This document shows positions 1 to 6,354 of a DNA stretch of 7,085 bases, in pieces. This DNA comes from Planctomycetaceae bacterium. GTDB taxonomy: Bacteria > Planctomycetota > Planctomycetia > Planctomycetales > Planctomycetaceae. Under the pieces are notes generated by a model, which saw nothing but the letters and a program-made list of their open reading frames with translations, had not been told where the DNA came from and searched no databases. Position numbers and translations under genes: made by a program. The DNA lies in assembly GCA_015487825.1 (NCBI GenBank), contig WFOZ01000211.1, forward strand, positions 1-7,085, given 5' to 3'. Position 1 is the stretch's first letter, and each line of letters opens with the position of its first letter.

Positions 1-10
1 AATGTTGTTT

Positions 11-87
11 GTAGGGTCCGTTATTGCGGACCACCGCAGAAATAGGAGGATCCACCTCCCATCGTGGTCCGCAATAGCGGACCTTAC
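11..87. repeat. Nested palindromic repeat (REP/BIME-like)
   Basis: Two 24-base arms, 11-34 and 64-87, are reverse complements of each other with two mismatches. Each arm is also a hairpin by itself: GGTCCG and CGGACC flank a short AT-rich loop, and the right arm makes a perfect 7-bp stem with loop AATA. The 29-base spacer contains a further small palindrome, GGAGG-ATCCA-CCTCC (45-59). The unit can therefore fold as one long stem or as three hairpins. Such compound palindromes are typical of intergenic REP/BIME-type repeats. The other genome copies that would prove a family cannot be seen here. A bidirectional terminator is possible, but no T-tract follows either arm. Confidence 0.6.
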
Positions 88-98
88 GCCAACGCTGA

Positions 99-215
99 AT
101 AGTTAGCAAATTTCTGATTCTCGAAAACAACCGCTATGACTACAAAATCACCATTCGTGATGTTGTCACGGATTTATGGCAAAGTGATTATTTTCAAAAA
201 GTTGTTGTCGGTTAA
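99..215 (+). pseudogene. Possible 3' remnant of a protein-coding gene
   Basis: This frame reads 38 codons without a stop and ends at TAA (213-215). The translation is balanced and protein-like, with an acidic/aromatic pattern (ENNRYDYKITIRDVV, then TDLWQSDYFQKVVVG) that resembles the C-terminal end of a globular protein. There is no plausible start codon or ribosome site. All three forward frames carry stops at 96-106, just upstream, and the palindromic repeat ends 12 bases before. I read it as the surviving tail of a gene whose 5' part was lost. I do not firmly recognise the family; the tail is vaguely like the C-termini of planctomycete DUF1585/DUF1592-type cytochrome-associated proteins. 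A chance open stretch cannot be excluded. Confidence 0.3.
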
Positions 216-297
216 AGTATTGCGAACTGAGCCGTGGCACATACTCCCATAAATTTTCGCAATAATCCGTAATTACGAATAGATATTTAGTGGTTTT

Positions 298-3246
298 CTA
301 ACGTATGACACTCACTGTTTCAGATTGTTCGTCCAGCCAGTCAGACCAGATTTGCATTTTCTGTTGAGTCGTTTCGCTTGCGATTATTCTTGGTTGCTGT
401 TTAACCGGCACGGTTTGCTTCAGGGCGTCCAGGACTGCCAGGCGAATATCAGCGACAGGTTCTGTCCAGCCGATGCGTATCAAATGCTTAACCAGTTTGG
501 GGTCCTGCAGTTCTCCCATAATACGAACCACCTGACGTCTGGTTTGTGTATCTGAAGAGTAGCTTAATTTGAATAATTCAGAACGTCCCTGTTCATCCCC
601 CAGCCTTGCCAGTCCTGCGATGACCAGCAGCTCTGTTTCTCGATTAACTTTCCCCAGCAGGGAACGAAGCCCCGCCTGTCGGGAATCAGTTCCATCGCTG
701 AATCCATCGATGACAAGAGGATTCTGGCAGTATCCGGAGGCGATGATGGCGGCCTGTTGAACAGAAGTATTACGTTCCTGAAGCAGCGGAAGCAGAAACG
801 GTGCCAGTTGTGGGATTCTCTGTTTTTGCACATATTGACAACCGAGGATTCTCACGTCGGGCCATGTGTGAATCAGGGCGTTTTGCGCCACCACACGAGC
901 CTCCTGAGTGGTATCCTGATCAATCGTTACCATCAAGTCGCGGCAAATGTGTAAATCCTGTTCCTGCTTCAACCTCTCAGCGATGAGACGCAATTTCCAA
1001 TTCGAAAGGGTTTTGGTTTTCGCCTGTTCTGCAAGAGCCCGGGCCGCTCGTCGACGTTGGCTCAGTCGATCATCACTCAATTGAACAATTTCCCGGGCCT
1101 CAGAGATACCAAGAGAATCTAACTGTTTCAGAGTCTGTTCCAACTGTTTCAAACCGTACTTATTCAAGACATCATTCAGGCCATTGGGCGATTGTTTGAT
1201 AAGTGCAGTTACTTTACGTGAGATGTGGTTTTTGTTGAACGAGACCTCCTGTTTTTGAGATAACTGATCAAGCAGTTTCTGAAGTTGAGCACTCACCTGT
1301 TTCTGTTGCGTTTGATCATCGATGTTTTTGTGAGGCGATTCATCAAAGAGAGTGTTGTTTGCGTGTGAGGCAAGTTGAAATTTTCGGCTGATGGTATCGA
1401 GAATCTGCTCGCGGTCGGCTTCGTCATCCTGCATCACCGTCATCACGATACCAAACCGCTGTTCCAGTTGTTTGCGAGCCATATTTCGGGCCGAAACTCC
1501 TCCGGAAGTAAATGCAGCTGATAAAACCGAGAAAGCTTTTTCGTTGGGCCAGGCATCAATGGCGGAGACTGTGGCCTGTTGAATTTTGAGATCTTCATCG
1601 TGAGTGAATTCCTGCAGCACCCTGGCGGAAGCGGCCGAAATATGCTGGGCGGCATAATGAGCAATAGCTAATCGAACAACCGAAGACTCATCCCGTAAAT
1701 AACGGAAGATCAGATCTTCGTCTCGATCTCCGATGGCCAGTAAGCCGATTGCACGGGGCGTTCCAGGACGAGATTCAACAATTTCTCGCAGTTTTTCCAA
1801 TGCCGTTTCGGAATGGAGCAGACCCAGATTTCGAATCGCATGATACTCCACCGAGCGTTCAACATGCGTTAATCGTCTCGATAGATAGCTCTGCGCAACA
1901 GGATGTTCTGTTAACGCCAGCCACATCCCCAAACGATTGACGAGTTGATGATCCTGATGCCAACGCAGATTCCAGATATTTTCCGGCCAAAGTTTTTGCG
2001 GATCCAGGTTTTCTGCATCAAACGAAATGACAGGTTCTATTTTCCCCGTCTGATTTTTCTGTACTTGTTGTGGATGATAAATGGCGTAACAGATACAGGC
2101 ATCTAACGCAGCCATCGTCAACGACGAAGTTATTCCCTGTTGTAATTCCGATTCAGCCATTTGCCTGTTGAGCGAAGGTACCAGCCGCGGTTTGATTTTT
2201 CGAGTAATGCCACGCATCAGCTCAATACGAACGGCATCGCTGATTAATTGTTTTTGTAGTGCGCGACCAGCTTCCGCAAAGTTTTCTGAAGCATCGCCGG
2301 GTTGCTGCGCCAATGCATAACACCACGCTTCCGCCGCCGCAGCCTGCATCGAATCGCTGAGCGGTTTAACTTCGCTCGATTCCGCATCCTTTTGATCACT
2401 TTCCAGGCGGTCCAGGGAACGCTTGCCCGATGTTGTTTCGTATTCAATCTTCTCCAGTGTTAATTCTTTCAAACGGGCATATTGAGACGAGGTAAGTGAT
2501 TGCGGAATTTGCCGGGCAAGCATGATAGTTGCATTCCACCCACTCAAATCGTCTCGATTGGCTAATTGCTGCAACTCTGCGACAACCTGGGGATGTATTT
2601 CATGTTTTTGATCAATCCCAATATCAGGGGCCCCGTTCGCAGCTGCTGTCTTTTCTGCGTCCAATTCGGTCGTAGGATTTATTGACTGATCTTCTGGAGA
2701 GGGAACAGGAATGTTGATGAAGCCCTGATGTTGCCAGCGAAACAGAGGGACTCTCTGGATTGAACGGACCGCTGCGACGCCGGCAATCGGCTTGGGCCAG
2801 ATCGGCATGGACCGCCAGTGGTCTATATTCAGTTTACGCTGCACCGGAGAACTGTAAGCAGTCTCGTCCGGGCCATTATCCTGCTCTTTTACTCTTTTAT
2901 TGTCCGACGTAATCTCATTTTCTGTCTGATGATTGTCATGAGCCTCCCGATCTTCTTCAGGGGGATCAGAAAAGGCCGTTTTTTTCTCATCAGGGTAGGA
3001 GAATGCAATCGTGAGTCCCTGGTCGCTGATCGAAATACATCCGCAGATAGATATCATGTACACAAAAAAGATGGCTGTAAAAATCAAACCGAATTTATTA
3101 TTGCCATCGCCGGATTGCCAGCGACAAATCAGTGGCTCGAAATGTCCCTTCGTTCTGTTTGAATGCGTATCTTTTTCGGGTTCCACATGAAGTGGAATTG
3201 AAAAAGATTTTCGCAGAGAGCGTGAGCAGAGAGATGAGGTTTGCAC
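298..3246 (-). CDS. Large exported HEAT-repeat protein (hypothetical)
   Basis: The 982-residue product has a short basic N-terminus, a hydrophobic segment at about residues 52-70 (FGLIFTAIFFVYMISICGC), a charged low-complexity linker (about 85-140) and a long alpha-helical body. HEAT-like helical pairs are clearest at about 460-600 (for example HAIRNLGLLHSETALEKLREI) and 770-945 (QEARVVAQNALIHTWPDVRI; RRQVVRIMGELQDPKLVKHL). A glutamine-rich, probably coiled segment lies at about 645-740. No catalytic motif is visible. HEAT arrays are protein-binding scaffolds, so a periplasmic or membrane-anchored scaffold role is inferred. The start is uncertain: the longest frame begins with GTG and has no Shine-Dalgarno site. 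Starting at the TTG of Leu54 would place a signal peptide with a lipobox-like ICGC (Cys70) at the N-terminus, implying a lipoprotein. The gene stands alone on the minus strand, and neither a promoter nor a terminator is convincing. Confidence 0.85.
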   Translation of the reverse strand: MQTSSLCSRSLRKSFSIPLHVEPEKDTHSNRTKGHFEPLICRWQSGDGNNKFGLIFTAIFFVYMISICGCISISDQGLTIAFSYPDEKKTAFSDPPEEDREAHDNHQTENEITSDNKRVKEQDNGPDETAYSSPVQRKLNIDHWRSMPIWPKPIAGVAAVRSIQRVPLFRWQHQGFINIPVPSPEDQSINPTTELDAEKTAAANGAPDIGIDQKHEIHPQVVAELQQLANRDDLSGWNATIMLARQIPQSLTSSQYARLKELTLEKIEYETTSGKRSLDRLESDQKDAESSEVKPLSDSMQAAAAEAWCYALAQQPGDASENFAEAGRALQKQLISDAVRIELMRGITRKIKPRLVPSLNRQMAESELQQGITSSLTMAALDACICYAIYHPQQVQKNQTGKIEPVISFDAENLDPQKLWPENIWNLRWHQDHQLVNRLGMWLALTEHPVAQSYLSRRLTHVERSVEYHAIRNLGLLHSETALEKLREIVESRPGTPRAIGLLAIGDRDEDLIFRYLRDESSVVRLAIAHYAAQHISAASARVLQEFTHDEDLKIQQATVSAIDAWPNEKAFSVLSAAFTSGGVSARNMARKQLEQRFGIVMTVMQDDEADREQILDTISRKFQLASHANNTLFDESPHKNIDDQTQQKQVSAQLQKLLDQLSQKQEVSFNKNHISRKVTALIKQSPNGLNDVLNKYGLKQLEQTLKQLDSLGISEAREIVQLSDDRLSQRRRAARALAEQAKTKTLSNWKLRLIAERLKQEQDLHICRDLMVTIDQDTTQEARVVAQNALIHTWPDVRILGCQYVQKQRIPQLAPFLLPLLQERNTSVQQAAIIASGYCQNPLVIDGFSDGTDSRQAGLRSLLGKVNRETELLVIAGLARLGDEQGRSELFKLSYSSDTQTRRQVVRIMGELQDPKLVKHLIRIGWTEPVADIRLAVLDALKQTVPVKQQPRIIASETTQQKMQIWSDWLDEQSETVSVIR

Positions 3247-3740
3247 GAATCAAAATAGAAAACAGAGAGATGATCAGAGGGAAGGAGTGTGAAAGTTATC
3301 CGAGATCACTGAATCTGTGAAGACTATCTTAAAACGGATGCTTCAGAGCAATTGATGTATTTTTTACATTGAGAGGCTCAAAATATTCATAAAAAGGCAA
3401 AGTTGCACAAAAGAATTGAAAATAATTTTCACGCAATTTTACACGCATTTTTCTTTTAACTGACAGGCTGCATTTTTATTTTCTTTCCCACATCAAACAC
3501 AAATTGAAAGGGAACAAAGCACGAAGAAAAGAATTGGTTTTTGCGGTGACGACGACACGAAATATTGAATGCAGTCATGTTTTTTTAGGACAACTCAACG
3601 GTATGCGTAACATCATTTTTTTCCTCTCTTCTCGGCTAAGAGGAATGTGTTTAATTCAACAGCAGGGCATAGAGACTATATTCATAGTGTTTCCGAGACA
3701 TAAGCAATTGCAACTTACTCAGGCATAACATTCCTTCTTG

Positions 3741-3761
3741 CTCAATGCATCAGGCATTGAG
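3741..3761. other. Perfect 8-bp intergenic stem-loop
   Basis: CTCAATGC (3741-3748) and GCATTGAG (3754-3761) are perfect reverse complements around a 5-base loop ATCAG. No T-tract follows on either strand, so it is not a standard intrinsic terminator. It could be part of a small RNA or a protein-binding palindrome. Confidence 0.45.
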
Positions 3762-3931
3762 TCTATAAACGATCATTCTTTATGACTCAGTTGTTTCTTT
3801 CGGCGAAGGTGAAAAAAGCACCAGAGAACAACCACACGGTAGCGATTTGTTGACCCGATTACGGAGAGTTCACAGCGTTTTTTTTACGATACAATCGGTT
3901 TGTCTGTTTCCTTTTTGAGTTCTTGAAAATG

Positions 3932-3948
3932 CGGGCAGGAGCTGCCCG
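3932..3948. other. GC-rich hairpin in an AT-rich region
   Basis: CGGGCAG (3932-3938) and CTGCCCG (3942-3948) pair perfectly around GAG. On the plus strand an A8 tract follows (3952-3959), and on the minus strand the T-tract precedes the hairpin, so it does not fit a terminator in either direction. It lies about 300 bases upstream of the H1-like start and is the most GC-rich spot in the area. Confidence 0.4.
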
Positions 3949-3973
3949 GATAAAAAAAAGTTGCAAAATACTC

Positions 3974-4001
3974 TTGCGTTATTTTGAGTAAAGCTTAAAT
4001 T
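3974..4001 (+). promoter_or_regulatory. Weak candidate promoter for the H1-like gene
   Basis: TTGCGT (3974-3979) and TAAATT (3996-4001) are separated by 16 bases and loosely match sigma-70 -35 and -10 boxes. Transcription from here would give a leader of about 230 bases that includes all the hairpins described downstream. The match is imperfect and rests on consensus and position alone. Confidence 0.22.
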
Positions 4002-4014
4002 GATGCAGATTTAT

Positions 4015-4146
4015 GTAAGTCCTTACGTGGTAAGGAATGAGTGTGTCAATGATTGACGTAAGTCATTCAAAGTCTTCGTTGAAGATTTGACGTAACTTTA
4101 TTTCGGCGTAAGGACATTCAGGTTTGTCAGAGGAGACTTACCTGGA
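4015..4146 (+). promoter_or_regulatory. Structured leader/operator region of the H1-like gene
   Basis: Several small inverted repeats follow one another: TCCTTAC-gtg-GTAAGGA (4020-4036), GTCAAT-g-ATTGAC (4045-4057), a stem around loop GTT at 4070-4088 (TCTTC/GAAGA core), and a bulged stem CATTC-AGGT with ACCTGGAATG (about 4115-4149). The 9-mer TTGACGTAA occurs twice (4053-4061, 4087-4095), 34 bases apart. The pentamer GTAAG, or its complement CTTAC, occurs six times between 4015 and 4141 and again at 4196. The region could be a folded mRNA leader or a cluster of binding sites for a DNA-binding regulator, perhaps autoregulation by the basic protein encoded downstream. The function is inference; the repeats are read directly. 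Confidence 0.45.
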
Positions 4147-4230
4147 ATGGATTCAAAATTGTGGGTCGGTTTTCCAAAGTTATTTGGTATGCCCGGTAAG
4201 CAGCGGAAGCCATCCACCCTTGTACTCTGA
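4147..4230 (+). CDS. Candidate 27-residue leader peptide upstream of the H1-like gene
   Basis: ATG at 4147 opens a 27-codon frame ending in TGA (4228-4230). The peptide begins MDSKLWVGFPKLFGMPGKQR and ends with a short PSTLVL tail. AGAGGAG (4129-4135) lies 11 bases upstream, a slightly long but usable Shine-Dalgarno spacing. The stop is followed directly by GGAGGAG, the ribosome site of the H1-like gene, and both frames are in the same phase, 32 codons apart. Translating this ORF would bring ribosomes to the downstream start, so translational coupling or leader-peptide control is plausible. It may equally be a chance frame; no homologue is recognised. Confidence 0.3.
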   Translation: MDSKLWVGFPKLFGMPGKQRKPSTLVL

Positions 4231-4237
4231 GGAGGAG
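4231..4237 (+). promoter_or_regulatory. Strong Shine-Dalgarno site deciding the GTG start of the H1-like gene
   Basis: GGAGGAG is an extended anti-16S match 5 bases before the GTG at 4243, which supports that start codon over any internal one. It stands out because the large HEAT gene and mnmA show no comparable site, suggesting high translation of the H1-like protein. Confidence 0.75.
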
Positions 4238-4242
4238 TTACA

Positions 4243-4491
4243 GTGGCCAAAAAAAAGGCAGCTAAAAAAGCAGCGAAGAAAACCGTAAAGAAGAAGGCAG
4301 CCAAGAAAACTGCCAAGAAGACCGTCAAGAAAAAAGCAGCCAAGAAAACTGCTAAAAAGACGGTAAAGAAAAAAGCAGCCAAAAAGACGACCAAGAAAAA
4401 GGTCGCCAAGAAGGCAGCTAAGAAAACCGTGAAGAAGAAAGTTGCCAAGAAACCTGCAAAGAAGAAGGCAGCTAAGAAGAAGAAAAAGTAG
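4243..4491 (+). CDS. Histone H1-like lysine/alanine-rich DNA-binding protein
   Basis: This 82-residue protein consists almost wholly of Lys (46) and Ala (20), with Thr, Val and one Pro. It has no acidic or aromatic residue and no globular domain. It is built from KKAAKKT-type units, with a 13-residue period (AAKKTAKKTVKKK) clearest at 4297-4374. This composition matches the C-terminal tail of eukaryotic linker histone H1 and bacterial H1-like proteins such as chlamydial HctB and Bordetella BpH1. These bind DNA non-specifically by charge and compact the nucleoid. Planctomycetes have condensed nucleoids and commonly encode such proteins. It starts with GTG behind a strong ribosome site and ends before an intrinsic terminator, so it is probably transcribed alone or with its leader ORF. 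Repeat-driven length variation between strains is likely. Confidence 0.85.
   Translation: MAKKKAAKKAAKKTVKKKAAKKTAKKTVKKKAAKKTAKKTVKKKAAKKTTKKKVAKKAAKKTVKKKVAKKPAKKKAAKKKKK
4297..4374 (+). repeat. 39-bp tandem repeat inside the H1-like gene
   Basis: Two adjacent in-frame 39-base units (4297-4335 and 4336-4374) encode the same 13 residues, AAKKTAKKTVKKK. They differ at only a few third-codon positions, such as GCC/GCT and AAG/AAA. A third, diverged and shortened unit follows from 4375. The near identity points to recent duplication by slippage or unequal recombination, with synonymous drift since. Confidence 0.75.
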
Positions 4492-4522
4492 TCCTCAATC
4501 CTTTGAGACAACTTAATTAAAG

Positions 4523-4552
4523 AAGCGATCAGTCTGACTGGTCGCTTTTTTT
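4523..4552 (+). terminator. Intrinsic terminator after the H1-like gene
   Basis: A 9-bp stem AGCGATCAG (4524-4532) / CTGGTCGCT (4538-4546), with one G-U pair and loop TCTGA, runs straight into seven T residues (4546-4552). It lies about 30 bases past the stop codon and separates this transcript from mnmA. Confidence 0.9.
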
Positions 4553-4560
4553 ATGGAATA

Positions 4561-4590
4561 TTGAGGTTATTGGTGTTTGAACGATAAAAT
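4561..4590 (+). promoter_or_regulatory. Candidate sigma-70 promoter of mnmA
   Basis: TTGAGG (4561-4566) and TAAAAT (4585-4590) are 18 bases apart and match the -35 and -10 consensus at four and five of six positions. They lie just past the preceding terminator and about 95 bases before the mnmA start, which fits independent transcription. This is a consensus match only. Confidence 0.45.
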
Positions 4591-4685
4591 ACTACGCAAA
4601 AGTGGCAGGATATTTTGAAGATTCGCAGGTCAGGCTCTCCAGGTTCCAAGGTAGCCTCTGTAAGTTATTCTCTCAGTGAAAAACC

Positions 4686-5825
4686 ATGTCTGAACGAGTT
4701 GTATTAGCGATGAGCGGAGGCGTAGACAGCTCTGCAGCTGCCTACCTGCTTCGTGAACAGGGTTACGAAATTATTGGTCTGTTTATGCGATCCGGCGTCT
4801 CTGAAGAAACATGCCAGCTCGATAACCCTGATGCCTTGCCCGTATTAAACGTGAAGTCACACAAGCAGGGTTGCTGCAGTGCTTCCGATGCCGCTGATGC
4901 TCGCAGGGTTGCTGATGAACTGGATATACCGTTTCATGCCCTCAACTTTGAAGATGCTTTTGGACGGATCAAGGATTATTTCGCGGATGAATATCTGGCT
5001 GGCAGAACGCCGAATCCGTGCGTGCAGTGCAACAACTGGTTGAAGTTCGGCAAGCTCTGGGATTTTGCTCAACAGGTTGGGGCCAGTAAAATTGCTTCCG
5101 GGCATTATGCTCAAATCGTTACCGAAAAACCGAATGAATATTCTTTGCTGCGTGGAATTGATCCTTCAAAAGATCAATCGTATGTGTTGTTCGGCCTTGC
5201 TCCGCAACTGCTGGAACACGTTTTATTTCCTGTTGGCGGATATACGAAATCAGAAATTCGTAACCTTGCTCACCAAACCAATTTGCAAACAGCCGATAAA
5301 AAAGATAGCCAGGAGATCTGCTTCATACCCGATAATGATTACGCCGGCTTTGTGAATCGATATCGGGGAAAGCAGGAAACTGAAGGACTGTTTGTCGACA
5401 CCGCAGGCAATACGCTTGGTAAGCATCGTGGATACGAACACTTCACCATCGGACAACGTAGAGGTTTGGGAATTGCCTTTGGGGAACCTCGCTTCGTTCT
5501 CGAAATTTGTCCGCAAAGCAGGCAGGTCGTGCTTGGTACTTATGAAGAATTGGGGCGAACCGGTCTCAAAGCCATCACTGCAAACTGGTTATGCGAAGTT
5601 CCCGAACGGTTTCGATGTCAGGCTCAAATCAGATACCAGGCAACGCCGGCAAATTGTGAAGTGGAACTCCTCAATGAGGGTCAGTTCCAGATTATTTTTG
5701 ACGACCCACAATTCGGCATCGCCCCCGGGCAGGCTGTCGTCTGCTACGATAACAATCGCGTTCTGGGTGGCGGATGGATACAGCACAGTTTTCAGAAATC
5801 CTGGACAGACTCTACTAAAAATTAA
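4686..5825 (+). CDS. mnmA: tRNA-specific 2-thiouridylase MnmA
   Basis: MnmA (TrmU) is a cytoplasmic enzyme that puts sulfur on U34 of Lys, Glu and Gln tRNAs. It activates the base with ATP and takes persulfide sulfur from a relay. The 379-residue length is typical. The N-terminal PP-loop reads MSGGVDSS (9-16). The catalytic Cys112 sits in TPNPCVQCN, and the persulfide-carrying Cys212 in SQEICFIPD; both are present. Further family motifs are GHYAQI (139-144), DQSYVLFGL (163-171) and HFTIGQRRGLGI (252-263), followed by the C-terminal beta-barrel ending GGGWI. An insertion of about 20 residues at roughly 40-62, ending in a CC pair, is longer than in E. coli MnmA. An in-frame stop at 4677-4679 makes ATG 4686 the earliest ATG start; no strong ribosome site precedes it. 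The gene appears complete and monocistronic. Confidence 0.97.
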   Translation: MSERVVLAMSGGVDSSAAAYLLREQGYEIIGLFMRSGVSEETCQLDNPDALPVLNVKSHKQGCCSASDAADARRVADELDIPFHALNFEDAFGRIKDYFADEYLAGRTPNPCVQCNNWLKFGKLWDFAQQVGASKIASGHYAQIVTEKPNEYSLLRGIDPSKDQSYVLFGLAPQLLEHVLFPVGGYTKSEIRNLAHQTNLQTADKKDSQEICFIPDNDYAGFVNRYRGKQETEGLFVDTAGNTLGKHRGYEHFTIGQRRGLGIAFGEPRFVLEICPQSRQVVLGTYEELGRTGLKAITANWLCEVPERFRCQAQIRYQATPANCEVELLNEGQFQIIFDDPQFGIAPGQAVVCYDNNRVLGGGWIQHSFQKSWTDSTKN

Positions 5826-5850
5826 CTATTTGTTGCCCGAAATAAGTTAA
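5823..5850 (+). terminator. Weak AT-rich hairpin at the end of mnmA
   Basis: TTAACTATTT and AAATAAGTTAA pair with one bulged base around a GC-containing loop, overlapping the mnmA stop codon, and are followed by only three T residues. It could end the mnmA transcript inefficiently. No better terminator is visible before the tRNA gene. Confidence 0.25.
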
Positions 5851-6278
<428 letters not shown>

Positions 6279-6286
6279 CTTACATT

Positions 6287-6309
6287 CGGGAGCGAACTTT
6301 CGCTACCCG
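6287..6309 (+). other. Hairpin directly after tRNA-Asn
   Basis: CGGG-AGCGA (6287-6295) pairs with TCGCT-a-CCCG (6300-6309), with one bulged A and a 4-base loop. It lies ten bases past the tRNA and before the terminator. It could be a tRNA trailer processing structure or part of an attachment site. Confidence 0.4.
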
Positions 6310-6320
6310 TTGGTTGACAG

Positions 6321-6354
6321 AAAACGCCGGTCGCGAGAGTGATCGGCGTTTTTT
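6321..6354 (+). terminator. Intrinsic terminator of tRNA-Asn
   Basis: AAAACGCCGGTC (6321-6332) pairs with GATCGGCGTTTT (6341-6352) with one G-U pair and an 8-base loop, and the stem ends in a run of six T residues (6349-6354). It is a strong, classical intrinsic terminator and the only obvious end for the tRNA transcript. Confidence 0.88.

Larger units (their letters stand above)
3247..4014. other. AT-rich intergenic stretch without a convincing gene
   Basis: About 770 bases separate the divergent HEAT-repeat and H1-like genes. One forward frame (3504-3728) is open, but its translation is unremarkable, it has no ribosome site and no domain is recognisable. Stem-loops are present at 3621-3645 (TTCCTCT/AGAGGAA), 3741-3761 and 3932-3948. 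The stretch must contain the promoter of the minus-strand HEAT gene near its left end and probably that of the H1-like gene near its right end, but no sigma-70 box pair is strong. A small RNA is possible but unproven. Confidence 0.5.

Noticed and set aside
136..252. 38-residue plus-strand ORF starting at ATG 136
   Set aside because: No ribosome site; the overlapping frame 99-215 has a more protein-like translation.
218..264. 9-bp inverted repeat TATTGCGAA/TTCGCAATA as a terminator of the HEAT gene
   Set aside because: The loop is 29 bases long, and no T-tract follows on the minus strand.
2818..3162. 114-residue plus-strand frame with hydrophobic segments
   Set aside because: It lies wholly inside the HEAT-repeat gene on the opposite strand and has no ribosome site.
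3504..3728. 74-residue plus-strand frame in the intergenic region
   Set aside because: No ribosome site, no recognisable domain, and it spans two stem-loops; a chance frame in AT-rich DNA.
4297..4440. CRISPR-like array suggested by the regular short repeats
   Set aside because: The repeats are contiguous, in frame and encode a periodic Lys/Ala protein; there are no unique spacers.
4098..4511. Phenylalanine-rich 137-residue minus-strand frame resembling a membrane protein
   Set aside because: It is the antisense of the AAA/AAG lysine codons of the H1-like gene, which necessarily read as TTT/CTT, so its hydrophobicity is an artefact.
6314..6342. TTGACA as a -35 box of a promoter after the tRNA
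   Set aside because: No -10-like sequence occurs at a 16-18 base spacing, and the site lies at the base of the tRNA terminator.
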